DNA of 64,000 bases. Origin: Chania multitudinisentens RB-25. Its GTDB lineage: Bacteria; Pseudomonadota; Gammaproteobacteria; Enterobacterales; Enterobacteriaceae. A model generated the notes under the pieces. That model did not search any database and had not been told where the DNA came from. It saw only the letters and a list, made by a program, of their open reading frames with translations. Every line of letters starts with the position of its first letter. Position 1 is the stretch's first letter. Below are positions 60,489 to 64,000 of this stretch, piece after piece. The position numbers and the translations under genes are program-made. The stretch covers positions 3,410,001 to 3,474,000 of the forward strand of contig NZ_CP007044.2 in NCBI RefSeq assembly GCF_000520015.2, given 5' to 3'.

Positions 60489-61606
60489 TGTTAACTAGGC
60501 AAACTCAGCTGGAAGTTGACGATTATCGGCGCATTTTTTTACAAGATGTGCCACTGATTGATGTACGTGCACCAATAGAATTTCAGCAAGGGGCATTCCC
60601 TTCGGCTATCAATTTGCCATTGTTGAATAATAGTGAGCGTCAGGCGGTGGGAATCTGTTACAAACAGCACGGCCAGCAAGCAGCGGTGGCGCTTGGGCAC
60701 CGTCTGGTGAATGGTTCGCTGCGTGAACAGCGTATGCAGGCGTGGATCGTGCAATGTGCTCGCCAACCGCAGGGGATGATTTACTGTTTCCGTGGTGGGT
60801 TGCGTTCGCAACTGGTTCAGCAATGGCTACGGGAAGCCGGGGAGGACTATCCGCGAGTCTGCGGTGGTTATAAGGCGCTCCGTAGCTTCTTATTGGGTAC
60901 GTTGGAGTTCTGTGCTGCTTTGCCGATGATCATTGTAGGCGGGAATACCGGTTGTGGTAAGACTTTGCTCATCAAGGAACTGGCTGCCGGCATTGATCTG
61001 GAAGGCACAGCGAATCATCGTGGTTCCTCGTTTGGCCGTACCCTGTTGAAACAGCATTCGCAGATTGATTTTGAGAATCGCCTGGCCGTGCTGATGTTAA
61101 AAAAACAGCAGGAAGGTTGCCACCGTTGGGTATTGGAAGATGAAAGCCGGATTATTGGTTCCAATAATTTACCGCTAACCTTGTTCAACGGCATGCAACA
61201 ATCCCCTTTGGTGGTGATTGACGATCCGTTTGAGGTACGCTTGGCCCGTTTGCAGACTGAATATCTCGATCAGATGCGCGTTGCCTTTGAACAGGCTTAT
61301 GGTGAGTTGGAAGGTTGGCAAAAATATGATGAATATCTGCACCACGGTCTGTTTGCTATTCGCCGCCGTTTGGGACTGGAGCGTTTCCAACAGATGACGC
61401 AGCGGCTGAAGTGGGCATTGCCGTTGCAGCAGGCCAGTGGTAACAGCGATGCTCACCAACAGTGGCTGGTGCCGTTGTTGCAGCATTATTACGATCCGAT
61501 GTATCGCTACCAATTAGAGAAGAAAGCCCAGCGGATCATCTTCCGTGGCTACTATGCTGAGGTAAAAGAGTTCCTGATGACGTACAGCCAGAATAGCGGT
61601 GAATAA
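60488..61606 (+). CDS. mnmH: tRNA 2-selenouridine synthase MnmH (SelU)
   Basis: 372 aa. Uses selenophosphate to turn 2-thiouridine at the wobble position into 2-selenouridine. An N-terminal rhodanese domain with catalytic Cys100 in YCFRGG is followed by a P-loop domain with GGNTGCGKT near 150. It uses a GTG start overlapping selD by 1 nt and ends overlapping topB by 1 nt. In E. coli this gene lies at a different locus. Confidence 0.93.
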   Translation: MLTRQTQLEVDDYRRIFLQDVPLIDVRAPIEFQQGAFPSAINLPLLNNSERQAVGICYKQHGQQAAVALGHRLVNGSLREQRMQAWIVQCARQPQGMIYCFRGGLRSQLVQQWLREAGEDYPRVCGGYKALRSFLLGTLEFCAALPMIIVGGNTGCGKTLLIKELAAGIDLEGTANHRGSSFGRTLLKQHSQIDFENRLAVLMLKKQQEGCHRWVLEDESRIIGSNNLPLTLFNGMQQSPLVVIDDPFEVRLARLQTEYLDQMRVAFEQAYGELEGWQKYDEYLHHGLFAIRRRLGLERFQQMTQRLKWALPLQQASGNSDAHQQWLVPLLQHYYDPMYRYQLEKKAQRIIFRGYYAEVKEFLMTYSQNSGE

Positions 61607-63531
61607 TGCGCCTGTTTATTGCCGAAAAGCCGAGTTTGGCTCGCGCCATTGCTGATGTGTTGCCTAAACCTCACCGACGGGGTGATGGGTTTATTGCCTG
61701 TGGTAATAACGATGTGGTGACCTGGTGCGTGGGCCACTTATTAGAACAGGCCCAGCCTGATGCTTACGACAGCCGTTATGCGCGCTGGTCGCTCGCTGAT
61801 TTGCCGATTATCCCCCAGAAATGGCTGTTACAGCCGCGCCCTTCAGTCAGTAAACAGTTGAACGCCATTAAAAAACTGTTGGCAGAGGCAGACGAAGTGA
61901 TCCATGCCGGTGACCCAGACCGCGAAGGGCAATTATTGGTTGATGAAGTGCTGGATTATTTGGCTTTGACGGCGGAAAAACGGCAGAGTGTGCGCCGTTG
62001 CCTGATCAACGATCTTAATCCACAAGCGGTAGAACGTGCCGTTGAGCGCTTGCGTGATAACCGTGATTTCATCCCCCTATGTGTTTCTGCACTGGCTCGG
62101 GCGCGTGCTGATTGGTTGTATGGCATTAATATGACCCGCGCTTACACCCTGTTGGGGCGCAACGCAGGCTATGACGGTGTGCTGTCGGTCGGGCGGGTGC
62201 AAACGCCGGTGTTGGGGTTGGTAGTAAGGCGTGACGAAGAAATTGAAAATTTTGTTCCGAAAGATTTTTTCGAAGTGAAAGCGCATATTGTTACGCCGAA
62301 AGAAGAACGTTTTGTTGCTCTGTGGCAACCGAGCGATTCCTGTGAACCTTATCAGGATGAAGAAGGGCGCTTGCTGCACCGACCGCTGGCCGAACATGTG
62401 GTCAAGCGCATTGAGGGCCAGCCAGCGAGGGTCACCTCCTATAATGATAAACGGGAATCAGAGATTGCCCCGTTGCCGTTTTCTCTTTCCACCTTGCAAA
62501 TTGAGGCAGCGAAACGCTTCAACCTGAGCGCTCAGCAGGTGTTGGATATCTGCCAGCGCCTGTATGAAACCCACAAACTGATTACTTATCCGCGTTCAGA
62601 CTGCCGTTATTTGCCAGAAGAACATTTTGCTGGGCGTCACGCGGTGTTGAATGCCATCAGCGTGCATCAGCCGGATCTCTATCCACAACCAGTGATCGAC
62701 AGTGAACGTCGCAACCGTTGTTGGGACGACAAAAAAGTGGATGCCCACCATGCCATTATTCCAACTGCTCGCGCCAGCAAAGCCAACCTGCACCAGGACG
62801 AACTTAACGTTTATGGCTTGGTGGCACGCCAGTATTTGATGCAATTCTGTCCGGATGCCATGTTCCGCAAATGTGTGATCGAACTGGATATTGCGGGCGG
62901 GAAGTTTGTGGCCAAAGCACGTTTTTTGGCAGAGGCAGGATGGCGCACTCTGCTGGGCAATAAAGAACGTGACGAGGAGAACGAAGGTGCACCATTGCCG
63001 GTTGTCGCCAAAGATGATGAGTTGCTGTGTGAACGTGGTGAAGTGGTTGAACGCCAAACCCAACCGCCGCGGCCATTCACTGATGCCAGCCTGCTTTCAG
63101 CCATGACCGGGATTGCGCGGTTTGTTCAGGATAAAGCATTAAAGAAAATTCTGCGTGCAACCGATGGCTTAGGAACGGAAGCGACGCGTGCGGGCATTAT
63201 TGAGTTATTGTTCAAACGGGCGTTTCTCTACAAAAAAGGGCGGTATATCCATTCCAGCGAAACCGGGCGGGCATTGATTCATTCTCTGCCTGATCAGGCG
63301 GCACGGCCTGATATGACGGCAGAATGGGAGTCCCGGCTTACGCAAATCAGTGAGAAATCCTGCCGCTATCAAGATTTCATGCAGCCACTGGAGGGAACCT
63401 TACAAGAGTTGATTTATCAGGCGAAACAAAACCGGGTCAGCGTGGCGTTTCATGGTTTGCCGCCCCCCTCTGCTGGCGGGGCGAAAAAGCGGAAAAAGGG
63501 TGCGACGAAGGCACGGGAGAACAGTGAATGA
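61606..63531 (+). CDS. topB: DNA topoisomerase III
   Basis: 641 aa (E. coli 653). Type IA topoisomerase for decatenation. The TOPRIM domain is N-terminal (RLFIAEKPSLARAIA; acidic GDPDREGQL), and the active-site Tyr is in TYPRSDCRYLP near 327. The C-terminus is basic (KKRKKGATK). Its ATG overlaps the mnmH stop (TAATG at 61604-61608). Confidence 0.96.
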   Translation: MRLFIAEKPSLARAIADVLPKPHRRGDGFIACGNNDVVTWCVGHLLEQAQPDAYDSRYARWSLADLPIIPQKWLLQPRPSVSKQLNAIKKLLAEADEVIHAGDPDREGQLLVDEVLDYLALTAEKRQSVRRCLINDLNPQAVERAVERLRDNRDFIPLCVSALARARADWLYGINMTRAYTLLGRNAGYDGVLSVGRVQTPVLGLVVRRDEEIENFVPKDFFEVKAHIVTPKEERFVALWQPSDSCEPYQDEEGRLLHRPLAEHVVKRIEGQPARVTSYNDKRESEIAPLPFSLSTLQIEAAKRFNLSAQQVLDICQRLYETHKLITYPRSDCRYLPEEHFAGRHAVLNAISVHQPDLYPQPVIDSERRNRCWDDKKVDAHHAIIPTARASKANLHQDELNVYGLVARQYLMQFCPDAMFRKCVIELDIAGGKFVAKARFLAEAGWRTLLGNKERDEENEGAPLPVVAKDDELLCERGEVVERQTQPPRPFTDASLLSAMTGIARFVQDKALKKILRATDGLGTEATRAGIIELLFKRAFLYKKGRYIHSSETGRALIHSLPDQAARPDMTAEWESRLTQISEKSCRYQDFMQPLEGTLQELIYQAKQNRVSVAFHGLPPPSAGGAKKRKKGATKARENSE

Positions 63532-63768
63532 ACTTCAGGCTTCGAATCGCGAGCGGCTAGGTGACAGCTGTTTTCCACCGGCGCCGTGGTCAACCGCAGC
63601 AATGTGGGTATTGTGGTGCCGTTTCCCTCTGCAAAGGGGGAAACGTGGCTGCATCTTCCCCTTCTGGCGGCCGCTGCGGTATCGGTCAGAATCAAAATTA
63701 CTCTGAAGGTGCCGCGGTAAGCCTTGAAGGGGATGTGTTCGCAATCCTAACGTGGTGGGAGCCAACCA
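63532..63768. other. topB-nudG intergenic region with strong hairpin
   Basis: 237 nt. CGTTTCCC at 63620-63627 and GGGAAACG at 63638-63645 form a perfect 8-bp inverted repeat. Long open frames cross the region on both strands, but none has a ribosome site or a family resemblance. E. coli has ynjI, gdhA and ynjH between topB and nudG; none is present here. Confidence 0.4.
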
Positions 63769-64000
63769 CTAATTTGGGTTCGTTTGAAGCAGTAATTGAG
63801 TAATATAGCTTTCCAACAGCGGAATATCAGCTGGGGCCAAAGGATAATCACGTGCCTGTGCTGGTGTTACCCAGGCAAAAGCTGAATGACAATGCCTTTG
63901 CAATTCACCGCTGAATGCCGCGATACGCCAAGCATGCAAGCGGATAATCCTGTCGTTTTGCTGCCACTGAGTGCTGGTAACGTAATTTTCCACGCAGGCA
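63769..64000 (-). CDS. nudG: CTP pyrophosphohydrolase NudG, C-terminal part
   Basis: The last 77 codons or so of a Nudix hydrolase, cut by the window edge; the N-terminus and Nudix box lie beyond 64000. The visible part (RIIRLHAWRI and YPLAPADIPLLE) matches the C-terminus of E. coli NudG, which hydrolyses oxidised and methylated (d)CTP analogues. Confidence 0.85.
   Translation of the reverse strand, partial: ACVENYVTSTQWQQNDRIIRLHAWRIAAFSGELQRHCHSAFAWVTPAQARDYPLAPADIPLLESYITQLLLQTNPN

Noticed and set aside
63561..63803. Plus-strand 80-codon frame after topB
   Set aside because: No ribosome site, overlaps the end of nudG on the other strand, and composition does not suggest a protein.
1..64000. 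CRISPR arrays, rRNA genes, insertion-sequence transposases
   Set aside because: No regularly spaced direct repeats, rRNA segments or transposase-like proteins were recognised anywhere in the window.

Overview
The window is a stretch of enterobacterial chromosome. Gene content, protein lengths and local gene order match Escherichia coli in long blocks. A GH18 chitinase beside pncA, the absence of edd between zwf and eda, and a dispersed palindromic repeat family (core CTAAATAATTCGAGTTGC) point to Serratia or a close relative in the Yersiniaceae. That assignment is an inference from family knowledge; no database was searched.

Layout. 1-4.7 kb: a catabolic locus for quinate/shikimate-type compounds (fused 3-dehydroshikimate dehydratase/HPPD-like enzyme, shikimate dehydrogenase paralogue, aromatic-acid MFS importer) with one shared operator-like palindrome in front of each unit. 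4.8-8 kb: cmoB-cmoA, yecN, yecE. 8.3-13.9 kb: aspS-nudB, yebC, ruvC and SOS-controlled ruvAB. 13.9-18.9 kb: Zur-controlled znuCB/znuA, then mepM and lpxM. 19-24.3 kb: pykA, hexR, zwf and eda. 24.5-36.2 kb: mdtJI, yoaB, yoaA, tsaB, yeaY, fadD, rnd, minCDE, ycgL and ycgM.

36.2-45.3 kb: a decayed lambdoid prophage, absent from the E. coli order. It keeps a complete-looking lysis cassette (two small membrane proteins of holin type, an M15 endopeptidase, nested inner/outer spanins), a cos-like site and a tail fibre. Nearly all head and tail genes are deleted: HNH endonuclease, small terminase and tape measure are truncated, and a tape-measure fragment is fused in frame to the C-terminal part of the tail-tip protein. 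A 415-aa Sec-exported, AT-rich protein resembling halovibrin HvnA sits inside the lysis cassette, and other unrecognised cargo genes lie nearby. The right end carries the 3' 50 nt of a tRNA-Pro(GGG) gene, a likely attachment-site scar.

45.4-64 kb: yeaG-yeaH with a sigma-54 promoter, mipA, yeaD, gapA and msrB-yeaC around a perfect CRP palindrome, chitinase, pncA, ansA, sppA, ydjA, then an overlapping selD-mnmH-topB operon and the 3' part of nudG running off the window.

Most of the window is conserved housekeeping DNA. The unusual parts are the operator-linked aromatic-catabolism locus at the left edge and the prophage remnant, whose retained holin/endopeptidase/spanin set plus embedded exported cargo resembles the lysis-derived (type 10) secretion cassettes known from Serratia and Yersinia.
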